Notes: generated by a model not told the origin, from the letters alone. DNA of 12,152 nt from an uncultured Gemmatimonadota bacterium (GCA_903894655.1 CAITQY010000071.1:1-12152), one strand, 5' to 3'. Positions 1-6,507 are shown, numbered from the stretch's first letter. Made by a program: numbers and translations.

Positions 1-440
1 TCACCGCGCAGCTCGCGTGGTCGTCGCGCGAGGATCAGGTGGACGCCGTGATCAAGGAACTGTTCGGTGGTGCGGTATCGTCGGATACGCGACAGGTGCT
101 GATCACCGGCACCAATCCGTTTTTGCAGTCGCACGGCGGCGCCAATGATTCGCTGCTCACCGCCGACGACGATGCCACCATGATGGGTGGCGTGGCCGGT
201 GGCGTGGCCGGTGGCGTGGCCAGCGGTGAGATGACGGCGAACGCGCGACGGCAAGCCGCCAGTGAGCGACGCGCCGCACGGGCGCCCGTGGCGCAACAGC
301 AGCAGGCCGCCGGTCGCGAAGCCGTGAAACCGGAACGCGGCGGCACGCTCACGCAGTCGATCGGATCGTTGCCATCACTCACGGGATTCGCACAGATCGT
401 TGGCCTCGCGCTCGGGGCTCCTGAATTTCAACGCCGCTGA
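1..440 (+). CDS. DUF1800 family protein, C-terminal part (5' end outside window)
   Basis: The reading frame is open from the left edge (first full codon at 3) to a TGA at 438-440, giving about 145 residues of a longer protein. The ending LALGAPEFQRR matches the conserved tail of DUF1800 proteins, which typically finish with a 'SPEFQ' segment, and the segment VIKELFGG before it also fits. A DUF1501 gene follows after 14 bases, and DUF1800-DUF1501 is a well-known neighbouring pair in environmental bacteria. The family's biochemical role is unknown; many members are exported. Here the conserved part is interrupted by a low-complexity insert (GGVAGGVAGGVA, then an Ala/Arg/Gln-rich stretch) that looks disordered. 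The start, any signal peptide and the main domain lie outside the window. Family assignment is fairly secure from the tail plus context; function is not. Confidence 0.75.
   Translation, partial: TAQLAWSSREDQVDAVIKELFGGAVSSDTRQVLITGTNPFLQSHGGANDSLLTADDDATMMGGVAGGVAGGVASGEMTANARRQAASERRAARAPVAQQQQAAGREAVKPERGGTLTQSIGSLPSLTGFAQIVGLALGAPEFQRR
186..221 (+). repeat. Three perfect 12-bp tandem repeats inside the DUF1800 gene
   Basis: The unit ggtggcgtggcc occurs three times without mismatch and in frame, encoding GGVA x3. Because the copies are identical at the DNA level, recent slippage or unequal recombination is likely. A change in copy number would keep the reading frame. Confidence 0.85.
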
Positions 441-454
441 GCGGGACTCCGACC

Positions 455-1768
455 ATGTTTGCCTTCCACAATCCGGTGAATCGCCGGGTGTTTCTCAAGG
501 GTGGTGCGCTGTCGCTGGTCACGCTGGGACTCTCGCCCAGCTTCCTGCGACGCACCGCCCTGGCGATGGAACTCCCGCGCGCGGTGCGCGGCAAAACGCT
601 GATCGTGCTCTTTCAGCGCGGCGCCGCCGATGCGCTCAATGTGTTGGTGCCATTCGGCGACAGGAACTACTACGCCGCGCGTCCACAGCTCGCGATCGCC
701 ACACCGGCTCGTGTGGGCAGCTCAGCGAATGCCGGCGGCGCAATCGATCTTGACGGGTTCTATGGGCTGCACCCGTCGCTGGCGTCGTTCAAGGCGCTGT
801 GGGATCGCGGCCTGCTGGCGCCGATTCATGCGGTGGGAAGTCCGAGTGCCACCCGCTCGCACTTCGATGCCCAGGACTACATGGAAACCGGCACGCCCGA
901 CCGGAAAGGCACCACCGACGGTTGGCTCAATCGCTATCTCGCGGTAGAGGGCACCTGCGAGGCGTCATCGTGTGCGCCGGGGGCGACGCCGGGTGCAACG
1001 CCGTTCCGTGCCGTAGCGATGACGGCGCAGACGCCGCGCATTCTGGAGGGGGCGAGTCCGGTGGTGGCGATGAATTCGATCGACGAGTTCTCGATCCGCA
1101 CCAACGGCGGTGAAGCGCAGCGTCGCATCGAGGCGCTCTATCGCACCGGATCGTCGGACCTCGTGCACGGCAGCGGCAGCGACATGTTCGAAGCCCTCAA
1201 GGTGCTGCGCGCCGCGAACCCGCAGCAGTACCGACCGGCCGCCGGCGTGGCATATCCACGCTCGCAGTTCGGTCAGCGGCTGCTGCAGATCGCGCAGTTG
1301 ATCAAGTCCGGCGTGGGGCTCGAAGTGGCCTTCGCCGACGTGGGCGGTTGGGATACCCACGTAAATCAGGGTGGCGCACAAGGCCAGTTGGCGACGCGGC
1401 TTGGCGACTTCTCTCAGAGTATCGCCGCGCTGGTCGCCGACCTCGGCGACCGCATGGAGGAGGTCGTGATTCTCACCTGCTCGGAGTTCGGCCGCACGGT
1501 GCGACAGAACGGCACGGGCGGCACCGATCACGGCCATGCGGGCGCGATGTTCGTGATTGGCGGATCGCTGCGGTCGGCGCAGAAAGTACACGGTCGCTGG
1601 CCGGGGTTGGCGCCGGAGCAGCTGTATGAAGGACGCGATCTCGCGCTGACCACCGACTTCCGTGCGGTGTTCAGTGAGATCGCGTCGAAGCATCTCGGCG
1701 CGACGCAGCTGCCGAAGATCTTCCCGGGCTATGGCGGCTTCGAGAAGGAGTGGCTGGGCGTGCTGTAA
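455..1768 (+). CDS. DUF1501 family protein with Tat signal peptide
   Basis: This is a 437-residue protein exported by the twin-arginine route. Residues 9-15 read NRRVFLK, a good Tat motif, followed by a hydrophobic stretch (about 16-30) and a likely cleavage site near TALA (34-37). The mature part matches DUF1501, which belongs to the alkaline-phosphatase/sulfatase-like fold. Recognisable blocks are LFQRGAADALN (52-62), FYGLHPSL (102-109), RSHFDAQDYMETG (134-146), DVGGWDTHVNQGG (295-307), TCSEFGRTVRQNG (341-353) and TDHGHAGAMFVIGG (357-370). Asp300/His302 and Asp358/His359/His361 are plausible metal-site residues by analogy. Cys168 and Cys173 sit in a short insert and could form a disulfide after export. 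The ATG lies 14 bases after the DUF1800 stop, with only a weak purine stretch (gcggga) before it, which suggests an operon. The substrate is unknown. No start in frame fits the Tat signal better. Confidence 0.9.
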   Translation: MFAFHNPVNRRVFLKGGALSLVTLGLSPSFLRRTALAMELPRAVRGKTLIVLFQRGAADALNVLVPFGDRNYYAARPQLAIATPARVGSSANAGGAIDLDGFYGLHPSLASFKALWDRGLLAPIHAVGSPSATRSHFDAQDYMETGTPDRKGTTDGWLNRYLAVEGTCEASSCAPGATPGATPFRAVAMTAQTPRILEGASPVVAMNSIDEFSIRTNGGEAQRRIEALYRTGSSDLVHGSGSDMFEALKVLRAANPQQYRPAAGVAYPRSQFGQRLLQIAQLIKSGVGLEVAFADVGGWDTHVNQGGAQGQLATRLGDFSQSIAALVADLGDRMEEVVILTCSEFGRTVRQNGTGGTDHGHAGAMFVIGGSLRSAQKVHGRWPGLAPEQLYEGRDLALTTDFRAVFSEIASKHLGATQLPKIFPGYGGFEKEWLGVL

Positions 1769-1829
1769 GCGCCACTGCGCGCGGCCGGTGTGTCGTTAGT
1801 TTTCGCGTCCACCACACTCCTCTGCGATC

Positions 1830-2954
1830 ATGGCACGTCGGCAACTTCTCATCCGCTACTGCACCGTCCGTACCACGCCGCGTGTGTCGATCTTGATACA
1901 GACCATGGGAGCCGCCGTCTTGGTTGCCTCAGCCCTGCTGCCGGCGACCGCTCACGCGCGTCCGCGGGGAATCCCACGACCCGAGCACCCGGAACGTGCC
2001 AAGGCTCAGCCTGCTGCGCCGAACAAGGCACCGCCGGCGAAGGCACCGTCTGCCAAAGTGCATTCGACGACGCCGACGGGCCCGCGTGTCCCCAACGAGT
2101 TGGGACGGATTCCGATCGTGGAGTGGCATCAGGTCGTCGCGGCCGACGGCACGTACAAGGTGTCGCGCGAGCGCTTCCGCGCCGAGCTGCGCGAGCTGCA
2201 TGCGCGCGGCTATGTGCCGGTGAACCTGTCGGAGCTGCTCGACAAGACGATGGACGTCCCGGTCGGCAAGACGCCGGTGCTGTTCACCTTCGACGATGCG
2301 TCACCGAGCCAGTTCCGCTACCTCGAGCGCAACGGCACGCTGGTGGTCGATCCCACGAGCGCCGTCGGCCTGCTGCTGGACTTCATCAAGGGGCACCCCG
2401 ACTGGAAGGCGAAGGGGTTGTTCTGCCTGCTGCCGGCGGCCGAGGCCGGTCACGCGTTTTTCGGCGACAAGGGCATCGACGGCCAGAAGACCGAGTGGCG
2501 CTTCAAGAAGGTGCAGTTCCTGGCCCAGCAGGGCTTCGAGCTGTGCAACCACACGTTATGGCACGCGAAGCTCAACAAGTATTCGGGCGCGGTGGTGCAG
2601 GAACAGCTGGCGCGTGGGGCGATGGCGATCGACTCCGCGGTGCCCGGCTACCGAGTACGCGGGCTTGCCCTGCCCTATGGATTGTGGCCGAAGAACCGTG
2701 CGCTCGCGTTCAAGGGGTCGTGGTACGACACGAAGAGCAAGCGCAGCATGCATTACCACCACGAGGCCGTGTTCCAAGTGTCGGGTGGTCCGGCGCGCAG
2801 CCCGTTCGATCCGGAATTCAATCCGAAATCGTTGCCGCGAGTGCCGCTGCAGGGCGGCACCAAACTCTCCACGACCCTCGACCAGATGGATAAGCCCGGC
2901 GCGTGGGCACGCTACGTATCCGACGGCAACCGGAACACCGTCGCAAAGCCGTAG
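1830..2954 (+). CDS. Secreted polysaccharide deacetylase-like protein (NodB/CE4-type fold)
   Basis: This 374-residue protein has a signal peptide: a basic start, a hydrophobic run at about 20-40 and a cleavage site after AHA (41-43). A Pro/Ala/Lys-rich linker follows (about 45-88), then a NodB-homology domain. Motif 1 is TFDD (153-156), motif 2 is HTLWH (241-245, metal-binding His pair) and motif 3 is ALPYG (280-284). These predict metal-dependent removal of acetyl groups from a cell-surface or environmental polysaccharide. Two points are unusual. The gap between motifs 1 and 2 is about 85 residues, longer than in compact members. Motif 3 lacks the Arg of the common RxPYG form and resembles the FAYPYG-type variants instead. 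An in-frame ATG at 1905 would give a shorter, conventional signal peptide (MGAAVLVASALLPATAHA); neither start has a clear ribosome site. It lies 61 bases after the DUF1501 gene and may be co-transcribed. The exact substrate cannot be inferred. Confidence 0.8.
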   Translation: MARRQLLIRYCTVRTTPRVSILIQTMGAAVLVASALLPATAHARPRGIPRPEHPERAKAQPAAPNKAPPAKAPSAKVHSTTPTGPRVPNELGRIPIVEWHQVVAADGTYKVSRERFRAELRELHARGYVPVNLSELLDKTMDVPVGKTPVLFTFDDASPSQFRYLERNGTLVVDPTSAVGLLLDFIKGHPDWKAKGLFCLLPAAEAGHAFFGDKGIDGQKTEWRFKKVQFLAQQGFELCNHTLWHAKLNKYSGAVVQEQLARGAMAIDSAVPGYRVRGLALPYGLWPKNRALAFKGSWYDTKSKRSMHYHHEAVFQVSGGPARSPFDPEFNPKSLPRVPLQGGTKLSTTLDQMDKPGAWARYVSDGNRNTVAKP

Positions 2955-2967
2955 CGCGATGGCTGGT

Positions 2968-3000
2968 CGTTACGGCATCCGTTACGGCATCCGTTACGGC
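2968..3000 (+). repeat. 12-bp tandem repeat (2.75 copies) at a convergent gene junction
   Basis: The unit cgttacggcatc occurs at 2968-2979 and 2980-2991, with a partial copy (cgttacggc) at 2992-3000. Read on the minus strand it gives TAA at 2994-2996, 2982-2984 and 2970-2972 in the same frame, so the AhpD-like gene ends in three successive in-frame stops. Each complete unit can also form a small acgg-cat-ccgt hairpin. The repeat takes up most of the 39-base gap between the deacetylase and AhpD-like genes, and no conventional terminator is visible there. Confidence 0.85.
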
Positions 3001-3410
3001 GTGCGGCGCATCTTCTCGGCTTCATCCCAACGATCGACGGCGCGTCGCAGGTGTGGAATCACGATGCTGCCTCCGACGATGAGACCGATGCTCATCGTCT
3101 CGAAGACTTCGTCGCGCGACACACCTTCCTCGGCGCAGCGCACAATGTGGTAGGTGATGCAATCGTCGCAGCGCAGCACGAGCGAGGCCACAAGTCCGAG
3201 CAGTTCCTTGGTCTTGACGCTCAGCGTGCCGCCTTCATACGCGCGACCGTCGAGATTGAAAAAGCGATTGATGACGAGATTGTTTTCGCCAAGGATGCGC
3301 GTGTTCATGCGCTCGCGGAACAGGCGGAATTCAGCGAGGACGTCGCTTTCGACGTGATCGCTCGCGACGTGATCGTGCGGCGGGGTGTTGGGCTTTGGCG
3401 CGTCGGTCAC
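2994..3410 (-). CDS. Carboxymuconolactone decarboxylase / AhpD-like family protein
   Basis: This is a 138-residue cytoplasmic protein of the AhpD-like superfamily. It carries the AhpD active-site spacing: Glu69, eleven residues, Cys81-Asp-Asp-Cys84, three residues, His88 (CDDCITYH). In AhpD these residues form a redox-active dithiol with its proton relay, so an alkylhydroperoxidase or thiol-disulfide role is plausible. No ahpC or other peroxidase partner is nearby, and the substrate is unknown. The C-terminal helix (EVFETMSIGLIVGGS, 101-115) is typical of the family. The start chosen is the GTG at 3408-3410, which overlaps the TGA of the upstream TPR gene as GTGA. An earlier in-frame start at 3485 would add 25 residues entirely inside the TPR gene and has no family resemblance. 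No Shine-Dalgarno is visible, which fits translation coupled to the upstream gene. The N-terminal 25 residues (His/Asp-rich) look unstructured. Confidence 0.85.
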   Translation of the reverse strand: MTDAPKPNTPPHDHVASDHVESDVLAEFRLFRERMNTRILGENNLVINRFFNLDGRAYEGGTLSVKTKELLGLVASLVLRCDDCITYHIVRCAEEGVSRDEVFETMSIGLIVGGSIVIPHLRRAVDRWDEAEKMRRTP

Positions 3411-4000
3411 AGCGAGTAGTTGCGGAGGGTGGCGAGCGCGGTTTCCAGCGCGGCGCGCTGCTGGTCGGTGGGCGAGTTGGCCCACAGCTCCTCGTAGGCG
3501 GAAATCGCGAGGGCGAGAGCTTCTTTATCGTGTTCAGCGGCAGCCAGCGAGCTGGCGTTGTCCGCGAGCGCCGCCTTGGCGAGCTGGTCTTCGGGGAAGC
3601 GTTGGGTCACCTGCAGCCAGCGGATCGTGCGATCGCGCTGATTCGACTCGGTCAGCGCCCACATGTGCCAGGCGCCACGATTCTGCGGATCGGCCGCTAA
3701 TGCGCGGGTCGCCAATTCGCCGACCACCTCGGGACCGCGGCCGGAGAGCCAGTAGGCGTTGGCCAGAATGACGAGCGCGCGGGCGTTGGTGGGCTGTTCG
3801 TCCACCACGCGCTCATAGAGGGGGCCGGCGACTTCGGGCATGTGCAACCAGGGCTCGGCGGCGGCCACGAGGGCATCCGGTGTGACCGTGGCACGGAGCG
3901 TATGCAGACGCTCCATGAGAGCACCGACGTTTCCGGAGGCTTCGTAGGCGCCCACCGCGTCAGCAAGGGCAGCCGGGAGGTCAAGAAGAGGAGCGATCAT
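3407..4000 (-). CDS. TPR-repeat protein, function unknown
   Basis: This 197-residue protein has no signal peptide or membrane segment. It is made almost wholly of helical repeats that resemble tetratricopeptide repeats. The clearest are at about 57-90 (LYERVVDEQPTNARALVILA, then NAYWLSG) and 91-124 (ATRALAADPQNRGAW), with weaker units at about 125-155 and 158-195. Such repeats are protein-binding scaffolds and say nothing about a reaction. It is the first gene of a two-gene operon and its stop codon overlaps the GTG start of the AhpD-like gene, so the two products are probably made in linked amounts. The ATG at 3998-4000 is the natural start: translation begins MIAPLLDL and the frame upstream is non-coding. 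No strong ribosome site precedes it (gtctacttttcgacc). A specific partner cannot be named. Confidence 0.8.
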   Translation of the reverse strand: MIAPLLDLPAALADAVGAYEASGNVGALMERLHTLRATVTPDALVAAAEPWLHMPEVAGPLYERVVDEQPTNARALVILANAYWLSGRGPEVVGELATRALAADPQNRGAWHMWALTESNQRDRTIRWLQVTQRFPEDQLAKAALADNASSLAAAEHDKEALALAISAYEELWANSPTDQQRAALETALATLRNYSL

Positions 4001-4056
4001 GGTCGAAAAGTAGACAGATCCGGTGATTCGGTCAGGTCACGGACCGGATTAATGGG

Positions 4057-4084
4057 TTGCGCGATTGGAGCAGGATCGTAATAC
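4057..4084 (+). promoter_or_regulatory. Weak sigma-70-like promoter candidate for rho
   Basis: TTGCGC (4057-4062) and TAATAC (4079-4084) are separated by 16 bases. Each hexamer matches the consensus at about half its positions, so this is only the best candidate seen by eye. If used, the rho transcript would start near 4091 and carry a leader of roughly 290 bases. Confidence 0.25.
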
Positions 4085-4172
4085 TCCTAGTGTGACGCGA
4101 CGCTGTTCGAAGTGCGCGTAACAAGCCCACCGACATCGGCTGGCTGCGCCCGGGTCTCAACCCCCCGCGGCA

Positions 4173-4290
4173 CCGGAAAGCAAATACGGCTTTTCCGGCA
4201 AGTGCGACGGTACGCCTCTCCCCGTCCAAAGCGACCCGCAATATCCGCGCTCTACGCGCATCTCGAGTCCGACACGGACATCGAACTTTC
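4173..4290 (+). promoter_or_regulatory. Possible rho leader: hairpin followed by C-rich, G-poor segment
   Basis: Positions 4173-4198 form a stem (ccggaaagc with gcttttccgg, one bulged base) around a 7-base loop. After it, 4211-4260 contains 23 C against 9 G and many pyrimidine-C steps. That is the composition expected of a Rho-loading (rut) site. Autoregulation of rho by Rho-dependent termination in its own leader is established in E. coli. That it happens here is inference from composition alone. Confidence 0.3.
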
Positions 4291-4382
4291 GGCCCACGGC
4301 GTTGCATGTCTTCATGCCTGCTGTGGCGTCGCGCTCCCTTCCAGATCGGAACGGAGCCCACTGTACCACTCGCAGTTTTCGA

Positions 4383-6398
4383 ATGACCGAACGCAAACGC
4401 CCCATTCGCCGCAGCCGCACCAGTGCCGCGCCGTCCCCCGATTCCGGTGGGGACGACAATCCGTATCTCGACGCACCATCGGCACCCGCGCCGAGAGAGG
4501 CCGCCCCACCGCCGCCGACGGCTGGAACGCCCGACGAGGCGCCTCGCCCGCGCCGCTGTCTGCCTCCGCGTCGTCCAGCGGCCGATGCCGCCGACGCGCC
4601 GGCCAGCGCCGAGCGGGAAGCCCCTCCGGCTCCGCCCGCCCCCCGCGCCGAACCGCGCAGTGAGCCGCCCAGCGAGCCGAGTGCCGAGCCGCGGGCCGAA
4701 CGCCGTCCTGGGCCGCGGTCCGCGCCTCGACCGGATCCGATGACGCCTCCCGCGTTCTTCGATCCGGCTGCCGAGCGTCCTCGTCTGGACAGCGCCGATC
4801 GATACGATCGCGCCTTCGACCGGCCGGCCAATCCGCCCGCCAGCAGCGCGGAGCGTCCCGAGCCGAGCCCCGATCGTCCGTACGGCGATCGCCCCGCGAG
4901 GCCGGACCGTCCCGACCGCGGTGGTCGTCAACGCGACCGTGGACGTCATCGCCATGAGCGTGGCGACCGCGGACCGCGCGGCGAACGTCCCGACGGTTCT
5001 GCCGGTGCGCCAGTGGGCGGACAGGCCACTCCACAGGACAGACCTGATCGTGGGCCCGACCGTGGGCCCGATCGGGGCCCTGACCGGGGACCGGATCGTG
5101 GTGGGGACCGTGGCGATCGGAACGGCCCGGATCGCGGTGGTGATGCCGCCCTCCGACGGAATGGACGCCGCGGACGCAATCGGTTCCGGCGCGGTGGTGC
5201 CGGTGGCGAAGGCCGTCCGCCGCAGGGCGTCGACGGTCCGGTCGAGCGCGCCCCGTCGGTGCCGTCCACGCCCACCGTGGTGGACGGCACGATGGCCGGC
5301 TGGTTCGACCCCTCGCGTGATGGCGGCTTTCTGCGTCGCGCCATCAACAGCTACCTGCCCGACCCGACCGATCCGTTCGTGCCGGCGGCGCTGGTGCGCC
5401 TGCACCAACTCCGGCGTGGCGACAAGCTCGACGCCACATTCGGGCGCGATCCGCGCGGTCGTCAGGTCATCATCGAAGTGCAGCAGCTCAACGACGGCTC
5501 GCCCGTCGTGCTCGAGAAGCGCTCCGACTTCAACACCCTCACGGCCAGCTATCCCGACCGGAAGCTGACGCTGGAAACGGGACGTCCGGCCAAGACCGGC
5601 CCCGAACTCACGCGTCGCGCCATCGACCTGATTGCGCCGATCGGTTACGGCCAGCGCGCGCTCATCGTGGCCCCGGCCCGCGCCGGTAAGACCACGCTGC
5701 TGCAAGCGATCGTAGAAGGGGTGGCGATCAATCACCCCGAAGCGGCGCTGCTCGTGCTCCTGGTCGACGAGCGCCCCGAAGAAGTGAGCGAGATGATCAC
5801 GTGGGGCTACGGCGAGGTCGTGGCGTCGAGCTTCGACATGCCGCCCAAGCGTCACGTGGAAGTGGCGGAGATGACGCTCGAACGCGCCCGCCGCATGGTG
5901 GAACAGGGCAAGGATGTCGTGATCGTGCTCGACTCGATCACCCGTTTGGCCCGCGCCTACAATACCGTAGAGCGTGGCACCGGCCGCACGATGTCCGGTG
6001 GTCTCGACAGCAACGCGATGCAGAAGCCGAAGGCGTTCTTCGGTTCGGCACGCATGATCGCGCCGCAGCATGGTGGGGGATCGCTCACGATCATCTCCAC
6101 CGCGCTGGTCGAAACCGGCTCGCGCATGGACGATGTGATCTTCGAGGAGTTCAAGGGCACCGGCAATTGCGAGATCAAGCTCGATCGCTCGCTCGCCGAC
6201 CGTCGCATCTTCCCGGCGTTCGACATCGGCACCAGCGGCACGCGCCGCGAAGAGAAGCTCTATCGCCCCGATCAGCTCGAAAAGGTGCACCTACTGCGTC
6301 GTGGGTTGCACCAACTCCCGCCGCAGGCGGGCATGGAGTGGCTCATCAAGCGTATTGCGGCTACCACCAACAACGATTCCCTGCTCGACGGACTCTGA
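4383..6398 (+). CDS. rho: Transcription termination factor Rho with long disordered N-terminus
   Basis: Rho is the hexameric RNA-dependent ATPase/helicase that ends transcription. The 671-residue product is far longer than E. coli Rho (419). Residues 1 to ~298 are low complexity: Pro/Ala/Glu-rich, then Arg/Asp/Gly-rich with DRGP and RG motifs. The OB-fold RNA-binding domain follows (about 299-370, with DGGFLR at 313-318), then the motor domain. Its Walker A is APARAGKT (Lys436, Thr437), the catalytic Glu463 lies in DERPEEV, Walker B ends at Asp517 (LDSITRLARAYN), the R-loop Arg is 581 (GSRMDD) and the arginine finger is Arg621 (SGTRREE). These equal E. coli K184, E211, D265, K326 and R366. 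No helical N-terminal bundle is recognisable. ATG 4383 (MTERKRPIRR) was chosen because earlier in-frame ATGs at 4302 and 4314 add residues unlike Rho; none has a clear ribosome site. A strong hairpin follows the gene. Confidence 0.95.
   Translation: MTERKRPIRRSRTSAAPSPDSGGDDNPYLDAPSAPAPREAAPPPPTAGTPDEAPRPRRCLPPRRPAADAADAPASAEREAPPAPPAPRAEPRSEPPSEPSAEPRAERRPGPRSAPRPDPMTPPAFFDPAAERPRLDSADRYDRAFDRPANPPASSAERPEPSPDRPYGDRPARPDRPDRGGRQRDRGRHRHERGDRGPRGERPDGSAGAPVGGQATPQDRPDRGPDRGPDRGPDRGPDRGGDRGDRNGPDRGGDAALRRNGRRGRNRFRRGGAGGEGRPPQGVDGPVERAPSVPSTPTVVDGTMAGWFDPSRDGGFLRRAINSYLPDPTDPFVPAALVRLHQLRRGDKLDATFGRDPRGRQVIIEVQQLNDGSPVVLEKRSDFNTLTASYPDRKLTLETGRPAKTGPELTRRAIDLIAPIGYGQRALIVAPARAGKTTLLQAIVEGVAINHPEAALLVLLVDERPEEVSEMITWGYGEVVASSFDMPPKRHVEVAEMTLERARRMVEQGKDVVIVLDSITRLARAYNTVERGTGRTMSGGLDSNAMQKPKAFFGSARMIAPQHGGGSLTIISTALVETGSRMDDVIFEEFKGTGNCEIKLDRSLADRRIFPAFDIGTSGTRREEKLYRPDQLEKVHLLRRGLHQLPPQAGMEWLIKRIAATTNNDSLLDGL
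5043..5102 (+). repeat. PDRG protein repeats within the Rho disordered region
   Basis: Five consecutive 12-base units encode PDRG (residues 221-240 from ATG 4383), followed by degenerate GDRGDRNGPDRGGD. Synonymous codons differ between units (gat/gac, cgt/cgg, ggg/ggc/gga/ggt, cct/ccc/ccg), so the DNA copies have diverged while the peptide repeat is exact. Confidence 0.85.
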
Positions 6399-6422
6399 GT
6401 TTCAGCGCTGTCGTGACACGAA

Positions 6423-6458
6423 CCACGCGGGGCGACGGGCATCCGTCGCCCCGCGTGG
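6423..6458 (+). terminator. Strong hairpin downstream of rho, probable terminator
   Basis: ccacgcggggcgacgg (6423-6438) and its exact reverse complement (6443-6458) flank the loop gcat, giving a perfect, very GC-rich 16-bp stem starting 25 bases after the rho stop. The bases after it (cattccatacaatgg) are not a U-tract, so this is either a U-tract-independent terminator or an RNA 3'-end stabiliser. Being symmetrical, it could act on transcripts from either strand. Confidence 0.7.
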
Positions 6459-6507
6459 CATTCCATACAATGGGTTCCGGGCACACGCCGGGACGACCGG
6501 CCGATCG

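Larger units (their letters stand above)
4001..4382. other. Divergent intergenic region between the TPR operon and rho
   Basis: I see no convincing gene in these 382 bases; the open frames crossing it lack family resemblance. It must carry the promoters for the TPR/AhpD-like operon (leftward) and rho (rightward). Visible features are a 7-bp inverted repeat (atccggt at 4018-4024, accggat at 4043-4049), a weak rightward promoter candidate, a hairpin at 4173-4198 and a C-rich, G-poor stretch at about 4211-4290. If rho starts at 4302 rather than 4383, the last 81 bases would be coding. Confidence 0.6.

Noticed and set aside
965..1693. A 242-codon minus-strand frame across the DUF1501 gene
   Set aside because: It is a codon-aligned antisense shadow of a well-supported gene and has no recognisable domain.
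3408..3485. Longer N-terminus for the AhpD-like protein starting at 3485
   Set aside because: Those 25 codons lie wholly inside the TPR gene, are Arg/Ala-rich shadow sequence, and the GTGA overlap offers a better start.
4302..4382. Rho starting at ATG 4302 or 4314
   Set aside because: The added residues (MHVFMPAVASRS and following) have a different composition from the tail, and MTERKRPIRR at 4383 looks like a natural start. Not excluded, as no start has a clear ribosome site.
4032..6290. A 752-codon open frame antisense to rho, longer than the sense gene
   Set aside because: It is codon-aligned with rho, so its stops would need sense TTA, CTA or TCA codons, which GC-rich genes avoid. The protein has no family resemblance, while the sense frame is unmistakably Rho.
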